A stretch of DNA of 64,000 nt from JANQNX01 sp965601665. GTDB taxonomy: Bacteria; Pseudomonadota; Gammaproteobacteria; Eutrophobiales; Eutrophobiaceae. A model generated the notes under the pieces. That model searched no databases. It had not been told where the DNA came from and saw only the letters and a program-made list of their open reading frames with translations. How positions within the stretch are numbered: the stretch's first letter is position 1; the number at the start of each line of letters is the position of its first letter. The DNA is taken from the NCBI GenBank assembly GCA_965601665.1, contig OZ271833.1, forward strand, positions 1,984,001-2,048,000. Direction: 5' to 3'. Made by a program: the position numbers and the translations under genes. Positions 28,913 to 37,351 of the stretch are shown here, piece by piece.

Positions 28913-30262
28913 CTAGTGTTCCTCCAGTAGAAATTCAACCACGCGTTCCATTTTCATGGAACGCGATCCTTTGACAAGCACGGTGGTTTCGGCGTCTATG
29001 GTGTTGAGTAACGCAGCATTCAAGCTGCTGATGTCCTGAAAATGATCTTCGTCGGAACCAAACGCATGGCTGGCTTGCTGACTTAATTCTCCTAGCGACA
29101 ACAAGCGATCTACCCCTGCTTCCCGGGCCATGTTACCTGCATCAGCGTGTAGTTCGGTCGCGGTATCGCCAAGCTCACCCATGTCACCAAGCACCAGCAA
29201 GTGTTTACCCGGGTACGACATCAGCACATTCACTGCCGCAGATAATGACGTAGGGTTGGCGTTATAGGTGTCATCAATAACGCGACAGCCTTTATGGCCT
29301 GTAGCTATCTGCAATCGACCTTTTACTCCCTGCATGTTTTCAAGGCCTTTACTGATAACAGCGGGTTCGATGCCTATGCTGACACAGCAGGCAGCGGCCG
29401 CAAGCGCGTTCATGACATTATGGCGTCCCGGGATCGGTAATTTGATCTCGGTCTCGCCTGTTGCTGTCACAAGACTGAATGCAATGCCATCACCGGTGTT
29501 GTTTATATTGACGGCACGGAAATCGGCATGCGGATTATCTATTGCGAAGGTACGCTGCTTATAGGACTGGCTTATTCCCTTCCAGAAGTCGGCATAGTTA
29601 TCATCTGCATTAATAATGGCTGTACCGGAAGCGTCCAGCCCCGAGTAGATTTCTGCCTTTGCGTTTGCGACACCGTCAATACTGCCAAAGCCCTCAAGGT
29701 GAGCTGGTGCACACTGGGTAATTACCGCCACATTAGGACGCGCCATGGAACTCAGCCATGTAATTTCCCCAGGGTGATTGGCACCCATCTCTATAACGCC
29801 ATATTGGTGCTCCGGGCCCAGTGCAAATAGCGTTAACGGTACACCAATATCATTATTCATATTGCCCTGGGTCGCATATACGTCAGCAATAGTAGAGAGT
29901 ATTGCGCGCGTCATTTCCTTAACCGTGGTTTTGCCATTGCTTCCTGTAATGGCGACCAGTGGGATGCCCAGTTCCTCTCGCCATGCGCGGGCCAACCTAC
30001 CCATCGCCTTACGTGTATCTTTAACAATTAGAGTCGGTAGTGTTGTCTCTATCTCTTTGTGTACCAGAAGAGCAGTCGCACCTGATGCTGTTGCCTTATC
30101 AATAAAATCATGTCCGTCAAAATTTTCACCCTGGATCGCAATAAACAGGTTTTGTTGCTGTAAGGTGCGGCTGTCTATGCTGCAGCCGATAAATTCGACG
30201 TCTTCACCGATATGGCGTGCGCCAAGAGCAGCTGCTGCGCGGGACAATGTCATGCGAATCAT
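28913..30262 (-). CDS. murF: UDP-N-acetylmuramoyl-tripeptide--D-alanyl-D-alanine ligase MurF
   Basis: MurF joins D-Ala-D-Ala to the UDP-MurNAc-tripeptide, completing the soluble precursor. The 449-aa protein has the Mur-ligase N-terminal domain with SIDSRTLQQQNLFIAIQG, the ATP loop ITGSNGKTTVKEM, the central MGANHPGEI and the domain-linking DDTYNANPTS motif. It overlaps murE by 4 nt at its start. Confidence 0.97.
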   Translation of the reverse strand: MIRMTLSRAAAALGARHIGEDVEFIGCSIDSRTLQQQNLFIAIQGENFDGHDFIDKATASGATALLVHKEIETTLPTLIVKDTRKAMGRLARAWREELGIPLVAITGSNGKTTVKEMTRAILSTIADVYATQGNMNNDIGVPLTLFALGPEHQYGVIEMGANHPGEITWLSSMARPNVAVITQCAPAHLEGFGSIDGVANAKAEIYSGLDASGTAIINADDNYADFWKGISQSYKQRTFAIDNPHADFRAVNINNTGDGIAFSLVTATGETEIKLPIPGRHNVMNALAAAACCVSIGIEPAVISKGLENMQGVKGRLQIATGHKGCRVIDDTYNANPTSLSAAVNVLMSYPGKHLLVLGDMGELGDTATELHADAGNMAREAGVDRLLSLGELSQQASHAFGSDEDHFQDISSLNAALLNTIDAETTVLVKGSRSMKMERVVEFLLEEH

Positions 30263-31764
30263 GCCGATTCCTCGCTAAGCCTTCTGGCCAGTTCCCGATC
30301 GCTAAATGGCAAGACATCGTCACCTGTTGTTTGCGTAGTTTCATGACCTTTACCGGCAATCAGGACAATATCACCAGGTGCAGACTGTAAGTACGTATTA
30401 ATGATGGCGTCAGAACGATCATAGCGGACGGCAACTTTATCCTTGTCATGCATACCTGCGAGTATCTGCGAGACAATACGTTCCGGCTGTTCATTCCTTG
30501 GGTTGTCATTGGTCAACACCACAACATCTGCATGTCTTTCAGCAACAGCACCCATTTGTGGACGCTTACCCATATCCCTGTCGCCGCCACAACCAAACAC
30601 GCAATATAAATTACCCTGACAATATGGGCGTAGACTCTCTAATGCTTTTTCCAGCGCATCTGGCGTATGGGCATAGTCGACGACGAGCAGCGCCTTGTCT
30701 GATGTAGTAAAACATTCCATGCGACCTGGCACACCATGAAAAGACGAAATAGATTTTGCGGCCTGTTCAACAGGAATCCCGCGTAAACACAACACAGAAA
30801 AAGCAGCAAGCACGTTGGAAACATTAAAACCTCCCAATAAACTGGAGTAGATTGTTGCTGTTCCCCACGGACTGTTGATGTTGATTTCAGTAATCAGGTC
30901 GGCACTGGTGGTAACCGTAGCGGATACAAGCCGCGTGCCTTCAGGCACTGTGGACATAGTCGTTAACGTTGAGTAAATAACAAGGTCCAGATGTTGACCG
31001 AAGCGCTCAATCAATTCGCGTCCGAATGGATCGTCGTAGTTAATGACGGCATGTTGCAGTGAAGGTGTAGCAAACAGGCTGGCCTTGGCTTCAGCGTAGG
31101 CCTCCATGGTCTCATGATAATCAAGGTGGTCACGACTTAGATTGGTAAACACGGCGATATCAAAACTGACGCCGGCAACCCTGCCCTGATCTAACGCGTG
31201 CGAGGATACTTCCATCACCACGTTTTCCATATCATCACACCATGTTGCAAACAATTGCTGAAGTTTGACCGGATCTGGTGTGGTCATACTGCCATCTTGT
31301 ATATCGTCAGTTCTGCCGTAGCCCAGGGTGCCAATGAATGCGGTCTCCTGCTGACATTGCCCAAGTGCATGTGCAACGAGGAATGACACTGTCGTCTTTC
31401 CATTTGTACCGGTCACGCCCAGTACGTTTAACGAAGTCGATGGCTCATTAAAAAAACGACTGGCAATAACACCCGCCTGCTTTCGCAGTTCAGTTACCCT
31501 GACAATGACAACCGGGTATTGTTGTTCGTTGAGTTTTTCTTCGGCATCAGCAGCAACGGCTACCGCGCCTGCCTTGATGGCAGCATCAATAAACGCTACC
31601 CCGTTATGACTTGTTCCGCGGTATGCAAGAAACAGATCGCCCGGTTTGACCTGCCTGCTATCGATTGCGACGCCGCTGACCTGGGTATCTGACTCAACCC
31701 TTGCAAGGCCAGTCAACAGACTGGAAAGCGAAACGGCAGGTGCAAGCTTTTCCGCTGTCATCAT
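30259..31764 (-). CDS. murE: UDP-N-acetylmuramoyl-L-alanyl-D-glutamate--2,6-diaminopimelate ligase MurE
   Basis: MurE adds the third stem residue. The DNPR motif (in LTNDNPRNE) marks the meso-diaminopimelate-specific form, so this organism should have DAP-type peptidoglycan. Other features are VAIDSRQVKPGDLFLAYRG, the ATP loop VTGTNGKTTVSFL and VDYAHTPDALE. At 501 aa it is the usual size. It overlaps ftsI and murF by 4 nt each. Confidence 0.97.
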   Translation of the reverse strand: MMTAEKLAPAVSLSSLLTGLARVESDTQVSGVAIDSRQVKPGDLFLAYRGTSHNGVAFIDAAIKAGAVAVAADAEEKLNEQQYPVVIVRVTELRKQAGVIASRFFNEPSTSLNVLGVTGTNGKTTVSFLVAHALGQCQQETAFIGTLGYGRTDDIQDGSMTTPDPVKLQQLFATWCDDMENVVMEVSSHALDQGRVAGVSFDIAVFTNLSRDHLDYHETMEAYAEAKASLFATPSLQHAVINYDDPFGRELIERFGQHLDLVIYSTLTTMSTVPEGTRLVSATVTTSADLITEININSPWGTATIYSSLLGGFNVSNVLAAFSVLCLRGIPVEQAAKSISSFHGVPGRMECFTTSDKALLVVDYAHTPDALEKALESLRPYCQGNLYCVFGCGGDRDMGKRPQMGAVAERHADVVVLTNDNPRNEQPERIVSQILAGMHDKDKVAVRYDRSDAIINTYLQSAPGDIVLIAGKGHETTQTTGDDVLPFSDRELARRLSEESA

Positions 31765-33497
31765 CCGTCAAACCCCTGTTCCGTTTGACCGGTCGGTTTA
31801 TTCGCCATGATGGGACTGGTAATCGCTGGAAGATCATCAGGCGGTATGTTGAGTATGCGAAAGGCGCCCTCCATAACCCTGGAAAAAACAGGAGCAGCAA
31901 CCACACCACCATAATAGTGATCACCATTTGGTTCATCGATCAATATCACCATCGCGAACCTTGGGTTACTTGCCGGTGCTATACCGGCAAACAGCGACAG
32001 ATAACGATCATCGGAGTAACCGCCCCGTACTGATTTATGTACGGTACCGGTTTTTCCAATAACACGGTAACCCCTTATCGACGCGCGTTTACCGGTACCT
32101 TCTGTTGAAACCACCGTCTCCAGCATTTTCCTTACTTGCCTGGCTACCCGCTCCGAAAGGACCCGTTTGCCGGAAGCAGGTTCAGCCACTTTCAGAAAGG
32201 ATACCGGCAGCATTACCCCACCAGAAGCCAGTACCGAGTAGGCCTGTGCCAGCTGTAACGGCGTAACCGATAAACCATAACCAAATGACAGCGTGGCCAT
32301 TTCCACATCAGACCAGGTATTGTAGGGGTTTAATGAACCGTTTGATTCTCCCGGGAAGCCGCTGCCTGTAGGTTGACCAAAACCAAACAGCGACAGCGCC
32401 TGCCAGTATTCTTCCGGTTCCAGCGACAGCGCTATCTTGCTGGCACCGACGTTACTTGATTTGGTAATCACGGTAGTTACATCAATCTCGCCGTAGTTAC
32501 GCATATCGCGAATCGTATGATCGCCGACCTTCAGGTAACCCGGTGTTGTATTAATCGGGGTGAGTGGTTTGAAATTCCCGGAATCCAGACCAACAGCAAT
32601 CGTAAACGGCTTCATCGTTGAGCCAGGCTCAAACACATCAGTAACAGCGCGGTTACGATAATAATGGCTCTTTAATCGCTTGCGGTTGTTCGGATTATAC
32701 GAAGGCTGACCTACCATTGCCATGACTTCACCGGTTTTAACATCAAGCATAACCAGCGAACCACCCCGCGCTCGATGATATTTAACAGCTGCTGCGAGTT
32801 CACGATAAGCGAGGTATTGCACACGCCGATCGATACTTAGCTGAAGGTCTTTTCCTGGTTGCGGCGCCTTGATACTCTCGATGTTTTCTATAACGCGGTT
32901 CAGGCGATCTTTTAGTACCCGCTTTAATCCCGGCTCCCCTGACAACCATTTGTCGTAAGCCAGTTCCAGTCCTTCCTGGCCCTGGTCATCGATATTGGTA
33001 AAACCGATGATATGGGAAGTGACTTCTGCAGCAGGATAATAGCGCTTGTATTCGCGTTGCGTGGCAACACCCGACACTTCCAGTGACGTTACCGACTCTA
33101 CGACATCCGGCGTGGCATGGCGTTTAAGATAGATAAAATCACGGCTGATACGATCGCGTAGCGTCTGGTGCAAATCCTTCAATGTAGTGCCCAACGCTTT
33201 TGCCAGCGCGGGTAGTTTTTCAACGTCTTCAAATACCTTCCTGGGATTAGCCCATATGGATTCTACCGGCGTGCTCATCGCTAGCTGTTCACCGTTACGA
33301 TCGGTAATGACGCCTCGATGCGAAGGTATTTCAACAACACGCACTGAACGCGCATCACCATGTTCTTTCAGCACCTCGTTATTAAGAAGCTGCAGGTAGG
33401 CTGCGCGCGCAGTTAATGCGAGCATCCCGCACATGAATACACCGAGAATAAACCAGCGGCGGAAAGGATACTCTGGTTGTACCGTTCGAATATTCAT
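31761..33497 (-). CDS. ftsI: Septal peptidoglycan transpeptidase FtsI (PBP3)
   Basis: FtsI is the class B penicillin-binding protein that cross-links septal peptidoglycan with FtsW. The 578-aa protein has a short cytoplasmic tail, one membrane helix (about 15-32), the pedestal domain, and a transpeptidase domain. Its three active-site motifs are intact: STMK (293-296), SSN (347-349) and KTG (482-484). Nothing in these motifs suggests beta-lactam resistance. It overlaps ftsL and murE by 4 nt each. Confidence 0.98.
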   Translation of the reverse strand: MNIRTVQPEYPFRRWFILGVFMCGMLALTARAAYLQLLNNEVLKEHGDARSVRVVEIPSHRGVITDRNGEQLAMSTPVESIWANPRKVFEDVEKLPALAKALGTTLKDLHQTLRDRISRDFIYLKRHATPDVVESVTSLEVSGVATQREYKRYYPAAEVTSHIIGFTNIDDQGQEGLELAYDKWLSGEPGLKRVLKDRLNRVIENIESIKAPQPGKDLQLSIDRRVQYLAYRELAAAVKYHRARGGSLVMLDVKTGEVMAMVGQPSYNPNNRKRLKSHYYRNRAVTDVFEPGSTMKPFTIAVGLDSGNFKPLTPINTTPGYLKVGDHTIRDMRNYGEIDVTTVITKSSNVGASKIALSLEPEEYWQALSLFGFGQPTGSGFPGESNGSLNPYNTWSDVEMATLSFGYGLSVTPLQLAQAYSVLASGGVMLPVSFLKVAEPASGKRVLSERVARQVRKMLETVVSTEGTGKRASIRGYRVIGKTGTVHKSVRGGYSDDRYLSLFAGIAPASNPRFAMVILIDEPNGDHYYGGVVAAPVFSRVMEGAFRILNIPPDDLPAITSPIMANKPTGQTEQGFDG

Positions 33498-33757
33498 TTT
33501 GCCAGTAATACCACCGAACTTTGTTCGGGCATTTTCATATCAAGCTGTGTTCGGGCAACACTCTCAATACGATCGTTTATCGCCCAGGTACTCTGTTCCA
33601 GTTGCAGCCTGCCCCACTCTTCTTTTAGTTCATCCCGGGTGCGTTCCATTGCCTGTAATTCAACAAACAAACGTCTTGTTTCATGTCGAGCTATAACAAC
33701 CTGCAAGGCAGTGATGAAAATCGCAAGATAAAGACCGACTTGTAATAGCAGTTTCAT
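33494..33757 (-). CDS. ftsL: Cell division protein FtsL
   Basis: FtsL is a small bitopic protein that forms a coiled-coil complex with FtsB and FtsQ and helps activate FtsWI. The 87 residues have a membrane helix at about 4-22 and then a heptad-like periplasmic segment (residues 30-65). Its position between rsmH and ftsI, with 4-nt overlaps on both sides, confirms the assignment even though FtsL sequences diverge strongly. Confidence 0.93.
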   Translation of the reverse strand: MKLLLQVGLYLAIFITALQVVIARHETRRLFVELQAMERTRDELKEEWGRLQLEQSTWAINDRIESVARTQLDMKMPEQSSVVLLAK

Positions 33758-34683
33758 TTCACTTTCTCCGCTACTCGCAACACCGCGCTTCGGGCCCTGG
33801 GGTTTGCTTTTATTTCCTCGTCACTGGCGCGTATTTGTTTACCAACCGGTTTGAGCATGATCTGACTTTCATCCGGCATAACAGGTAAACCTGCAGGTAA
33901 TTCAGGTGGTCGTGAAGCATCGCGTATAAATCGCTTGACTATTCGATCCTCAAGCGAATGAAAGCTGATTGCGGCAAGACGGCCTTCGCTTGCAAGTGCT
34001 GCTACAGCCTGCGGTAAGGTTTCCTCTATGTCTTCAAGTTCGCGGTTTATAAAAATTCGCAAGGCCTGGAATGTCTTTGTCGCCGGGTGTATGTCCTGTT
34101 TCCTTTTCGGTAATACCTGCCGAATGATGTCTGCCAACTCACAGGTTGTAGTGACGGGCTGTTGTAGACGGTATTGAACAATCGCTTTGGCAATCCGCCT
34201 TGATGCGCGTTCTTCACCATAGCGGTAGATTACATCGGCTATCTCTTTTTCATCCGCCTCGTTCAACCAGGTTGATACTGGTACGCCGCTACCGGTATCC
34301 ATGCGCATGTCGAGCGGCGCATCAAAACGGAAACTGAAACCGCGTTGCGGGTCATCCAGCTGTGGAGACGAAACGCCAAAGTCAAACAGGATGCCATTAA
34401 CATGTCCGGCCATGCCTATCCGGGTTACCTGCTGCATTAACATCGTGAATGAACCCTGTACAAGTTCGAAGCGGTCATCGGAGACAAGGGCATCGGGTAC
34501 AAAGGCAAAGGCTGACGGGTCCTTATCAAAGGCAAGCAAGCGGCCATCTGTATCGAGTTTCTCCATAATGGCCTGACTATGGCCACCACGGCCAAAAGTA
34601 CAATCAATGTAAAAACCATTTGCACGTATGTTGAGTGCCTCTATCACCTCGTCAAGTAAGACCGGTTTATGCTCATAGCCCAA
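33754..34683 (-). CDS. rsmH: 16S rRNA (cytosine(1402)-N(4))-methyltransferase RsmH
   Basis: RsmH (MraW) methylates the N4 of C1402 in 16S rRNA, partnering with RsmI, which is also encoded in this window (45358-46191). The 309-aa protein has the opening HKPVLLDEVIEAL, the SAM loop DCTFGRGGHS, the GILFDFGVSSPQLD block and SFHSLEDRIVKRF. It lies 26 nt after mraZ and overlaps ftsL by 4 nt. Confidence 0.98.
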   Translation of the reverse strand: MGYEHKPVLLDEVIEALNIRANGFYIDCTFGRGGHSQAIMEKLDTDGRLLAFDKDPSAFAFVPDALVSDDRFELVQGSFTMLMQQVTRIGMAGHVNGILFDFGVSSPQLDDPQRGFSFRFDAPLDMRMDTGSGVPVSTWLNEADEKEIADVIYRYGEERASRRIAKAIVQYRLQQPVTTTCELADIIRQVLPKRKQDIHPATKTFQALRIFINRELEDIEETLPQAVAALASEGRLAAISFHSLEDRIVKRFIRDASRPPELPAGLPVMPDESQIMLKPVGKQIRASDEEIKANPRARSAVLRVAEKVK

Positions 34684-34709
34684 TGTGATTCAAGGCCCGT
34701 TACTGCCAG

Positions 34710-35168
34710 TTACAGTGACAGGTCCTGCAATGCATCGGGTGTGGGTACCGATTCATCGCCGACTGATTCCAGCCATTCATCGCGTTGGACCGCCCATGCC
34801 TTGTCATTCCAGATTTCGAATTTGTTGCCCTGGCCCAGGATCACGGCCTGCTTCTGCAATTCGGCATAGCTCCTGAGTTCTTTTGGCACGAGGATGCGGC
34901 CCTGCGCATCAAGCTGACAATCAGACGCGTAGCCACGCATCATTTGCTTGGTGCGGCGGCTTTGCTTATCAAAATCGGAAAGCGTGGCAAGCTTATCTTC
35001 GATCACTTCCCACTCTGGCAGGGGATACAGCCACAGGGAGCGATCCAGCGGGTTGAGGGTAATGACGAGACTATTCTCGGCCTGTACGGAAATAAGCTCA
35101 CGATAACGGCTTGGTACCGCCATGCGACCCTTCACATCCAGACTGATTGTATTAAAGCCTCGAAACAC
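34710..35168 (-). CDS. mraZ: Transcriptional regulator MraZ
   Basis: MraZ is an AbrB-fold DNA-binding protein that represses the dcw operon promoter. The 152-aa protein shows two SpoVT/AbrB-like repeats, with SLDVKGRMAVPSRYRE near the N-terminus and QLDAQGRILVPKELR in the second half. The start is a GTG at 35168 with GGGGA 8 nt upstream; no in-frame ATG is available nearby. It is the first dcw gene. The three phased boxes just upstream fit autoregulation. Confidence 0.97.
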   Translation of the reverse strand: MFRGFNTISLDVKGRMAVPSRYRELISVQAENSLVITLNPLDRSLWLYPLPEWEVIEDKLATLSDFDKQSRRTKQMMRGYASDCQLDAQGRILVPKELRSYAELQKQAVILGQGNKFEIWNDKAWAVQRDEWLESVGDESVPTPDALQDLSL

Positions 35169-35194
35169 GTTTCATCCCCAAGTTGTTGGTAAAG

Positions 35195-35219
35195 TCCACT
35201 TTTACCCACAATTCCCCAC
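35195..35219 (-). promoter_or_regulatory. Three 10-bp-phased MraZ boxes (dcw operator)
   Basis: On the minus strand GTGGG begins at 35219 and again at 35209, and GTGGA begins at 35199, giving an exact 10-bp period. This matches the TGGGN-N5 direct repeats known as the MraZ binding site, with the third copy degenerate. The boxes start at about the predicted transcription start site, a position suited to repression. Confidence 0.75.
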
Positions 35220-35226
35220 TTGATGA

Positions 35227-35256
35227 ACTATAGGGATTTGGAGACTTTCATGTCAA
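35227..35256 (-). promoter_or_regulatory. Sigma-70 promoter of the mraZ-dcw operon
   Basis: On the minus strand a perfect -35 TTGACA (35256-35251) is followed by an 18-bp spacer and the -10 TATAGT (35232-35227). Transcription should start near 35220, giving a leader of about 50 nt before the mraZ GTG. The rest of the 35257-35446 gap is A/T-rich with no other element I can support. Confidence 0.8.
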
Positions 35257-35446
35257 GGATTCTTTGTATTTTTTTTAGGTAAAAATTCTCATTTTTACAG
35301 TCACTTAGCGTAAAAAATTTCGAAAACGCGTGATTAATTCAAGGCACTGTAAAATTAAGCTCATTTAATTCAATTTGTTTTAATGCTTTCTTAATAATTT
35401 ACTTTAAGTAAGGGTTGACGCTCTTCAATTTTGGCTAAAGAAAACA

Positions 35447-35812
35447 CTAATTTATGCCCGATTGGTCCAGACCCATATCCCTTGCCTGATTCAGGTATTT
35501 TGCGGATGTCTCAGAATTAGGCTCAACACCAGGCATACCGCTGCGATACAACATACCCAGATGATACGCGGCAATCGCATCGCCCATTTCGATCGCCTTG
35601 AGGTACAGTTCAATCGCCTTTTCGCTGTCCATCTCAACACCGGCCCCTCGCTGGTAAGCAAGTGCTAACATACCTATGGCCTCAGCCACTCCGGCATCGG
35701 CCAACGGTCTCAGCAACAACAAGGCCTCCTCGTTGCGGCCATCGGAAAAGGCCTGGCTGACGGTATCAATGGCCTCACGCAATTCTGCATCACGATCGGA
35801 AGTACTGCTCAC
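35447..35812 (-). CDS. Small Sel1-like repeat protein
   Basis: The 121-aa acidic protein has no signal peptide and contains about two Sel1-like (SLR/TPR-type) helical repeats, seen as AIGMLALAYQRGAGVEMDSE and AYHLGMLYRSGMPGVEPNSE. Such repeats mediate protein-protein contacts, and the partner is unknown. Its start overlaps the ytoQ stop by 4 nt (ATGA), so the two are translated together. A role cannot be given. Confidence 0.8.
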   Translation of the reverse strand: MSSTSDRDAELREAIDTVSQAFSDGRNEEALLLLRPLADAGVAEAIGMLALAYQRGAGVEMDSEKAIELYLKAIEMGDAIAAYHLGMLYRSGMPGVEPNSETSAKYLNQARDMGLDQSGIN

Positions 35813-36249
35813 GCGGCCACCACGTATTGCAGGGTATCGACCACCTGCTGCGGCGATTGCGCCCAGGCCAGCGCGGCCGCGTTGACTTCTTTCAAGGGGT
35901 GCACCAAAGCCTCATCATGCAGAGTGATATAGGGTTTGCCCAGCGCGGCACACACGCCCGCATCAAATGCGGCATTCCACTGCTTGTATTTATCGCCAAA
36001 ACGAATAACAGCGATGTCGCATTTTTCTATCAGGTTCTTGGTACGAATGGCGTTGACCTTGGCCGACTGGTGATCGCGCCAGAAACCGTTGTTAGTCGGC
36101 GCGAGATGATCGCCAGCGGCGTCGCTGGCCTCGTGCTCCGTTACCGCAGAGTAAAAACTCACCGGTAAATCCAGCTTATTCACTGCTTTCTCAATCTGTT
36201 CACGCCAATCCGTATGGATTTCTCCAGACAAATAAACTTTCCAGTGCAT
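35809..36249 (-). CDS. ytoQ: YtoQ family protein (nucleoside 2-deoxyribosyltransferase-like fold)
   Basis: This 146-aa cytosolic protein matches the YtoQ family in its opening KVYLSGEIHTDWR and in VSFYSAVTEHEASD, IEKCDIAVIRFGDKYKQWN and CAALGKPYITLHDEAL. The family is grouped with nucleoside 2-deoxyribosyltransferases by fold, but its reaction is unknown. The ATG at 36249 is chosen over a frame 22 residues longer because GAGG stands 7 nt before it and the conserved region starts two residues later. The longer frame would also run towards rnpB, whose 3' end is only about 31 nt upstream. Confidence 0.88.
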   Translation of the reverse strand: MHWKVYLSGEIHTDWREQIEKAVNKLDLPVSFYSAVTEHEASDAAGDHLAPTNNGFWRDHQSAKVNAIRTKNLIEKCDIAVIRFGDKYKQWNAAFDAGVCAALGKPYITLHDEALVHPLKEVNAAALAWAQSPQQVVDTLQYVVAA

Positions 36250-36280
36250 TGTTATCCTCAAAATATATAAATGAAAAAAA

Positions 36281-36618
36281 GAGTCGGCCGATAAGCCGGG
36301 TTCTGTCGAAGGCAATCATTCATCTGGGATGCACGTCACCGTGCACCTCAAGCAACCTACCCGGAAACAGTGCGGGCCACACCATTGTTTCCCTATTTGG
36401 TCTTGCTCCCGGTGGGGTTTACCCTGCCACTGCCATTGCTGGCAGCGCGGTGCGCTCTTACCGCACCATTTCACCCTTACCTGCACGAGACAGGCGGTAT
36501 ATTTTCTGTGGCACTTTCCATCGGCTCACGCCGTCCAGATGTTATCTGGCACCTTGCCCTGTGGAGCCCGGACTTTCCTCTGCTGGTAAAACCAACAGCG
36601 ATTGCCTGGCCGACTCAC
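36281..36618 (-). ncRNA. rnpB: RNase P RNA (bacterial type A)
   Basis: Read on the minus strand, the region has the P4-side core GAGGAAAGTCCGGGCTCC, the segment GGTAAGGGTGAAA, GGTGCGGTAAGAGCGCACCG, the CCGGGAGCAAGACCAAATAG block and the 3' end AGAACCCGGCTTATCGGCCG. The 5' GAGTCGGCC and 3' GGCCGACTC ends pair as helix P1. The RNA is about 338 nt, shorter than E. coli (377). Part of the difference is a reduced P3 (GCTGTTGGTTTTACCAGC). Seven T residues follow P1 directly (36280-36274), a likely termination signal. RNase P RNA cuts the 5' leaders off precursor tRNAs. Plus-strand reading frames across it are not genes. Confidence 0.97.
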
Positions 36619-36624
36619 GGCATA

Positions 36625-36652
36625 AGTGTATGGCGGCACGCCCAAGTTGCAA
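36625..36652 (-). promoter_or_regulatory. Candidate promoter of rnpB
   Basis: On the minus strand TTGCAA (36652-36647), a 16-bp spacer and TACACT (36630-36625) are placed so that transcription would start near 36618, at the predicted 5' end of the RNA. The match is moderate, but the positional agreement supports it. Confidence 0.5.
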
Positions 36653-36706
36653 GCACTTAAATAGAAATAGTCTTGTCATTAAGCAACTCCAAAGCAGTGA
36701 GTCCGT

Positions 36707-37351
36707 TTAGCTGCCCAGCGCAACAACCTGATCCGGCCCTACCGCATAAAGCCGGTCCTGCTTATCTGGTTTTATGGCATAACCGCCGGTCATACTGCCA
36801 AACGATGGCAGCGTGCCATACGCATTGGTAAACCAGAACACCGGTAAACGCATTGCATCGCCACGACCCGCCGTCAGCCGCATCACCGGGTGAATATGTC
36901 CACAAAGCACATAGCCTTCCTGTCGATGGCAAGGCTCATGCACAAAGACAAAAGGACCTTGCCGGTATTCTTCATACCAGTTGATACCGTCGTAATGTGC
37001 CCGGTTTATTCGGCGGTCATGGTTGCCAAGCACCACATCAATATCAACATGCGCATGTTCCCGGCGCCAGCGGCGAAACTGTTCTATAAACGGCTGTTCC
37101 TTATCCAGGTAGCCATGAATAAAATCGCCAAGCACCAGCAGTCTTTGCGCACCGGTTTCATCCAATAACGTGCCAAGGCGTTTCAAATCATGAGCGACAG
37201 TGCCCTGCGGTATCGGTATCGCGTGTTGTCGAAAGACGCCATCTTTACCAAAGTGCGTATCGGCAACAATCAACATGTTTGTTGCTGCCCAGTACAGGGC
37301 ACGTTCATGATGTAACTGTAGCTGCTCACCAGCGAGTTCTATACTTAACAT
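36707..37351 (-). CDS. pdeM: Ligase-associated Mn-dependent endonuclease PdeM (MPE-type calcineurin-like phosphoesterase)
   Basis: The 214-aa protein carries the metallophosphoesterase motifs in order: VADTHFGKDG, LVLGDFIHG, VLGNHDRR and LCGHIHPVMRL. It belongs to the family found beside a dedicated DNA ligase and Lhr-like helicase; the Pseudomonas putida member (MPE) is a manganese-dependent single-strand DNA endonuclease. It is last in the four-gene repair operon, and its start overlaps the helicase stop by 7 nt. The substrate here is inferred from the family. Confidence 0.9.
   Translation of the reverse strand: MLSIELAGEQLQLHHERALYWAATNMLIVADTHFGKDGVFRQHAIPIPQGTVAHDLKRLGTLLDETGAQRLLVLGDFIHGYLDKEQPFIEQFRRWRREHAHVDIDVVLGNHDRRINRAHYDGINWYEEYRQGPFVFVHEPCHRQEGYVLCGHIHPVMRLTAGRGDAMRLPVFWFTNAYGTLPSFGSMTGGYAIKPDKQDRLYAVGPDQVVALGS

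Noticed and set aside
36249..36710. Several plus-strand open frames of 86-153 codons
   Set aside because: They lie antisense to the RNase P RNA, whose conserved core and P1 pairing explain the sequence; no protein family is recognisable.
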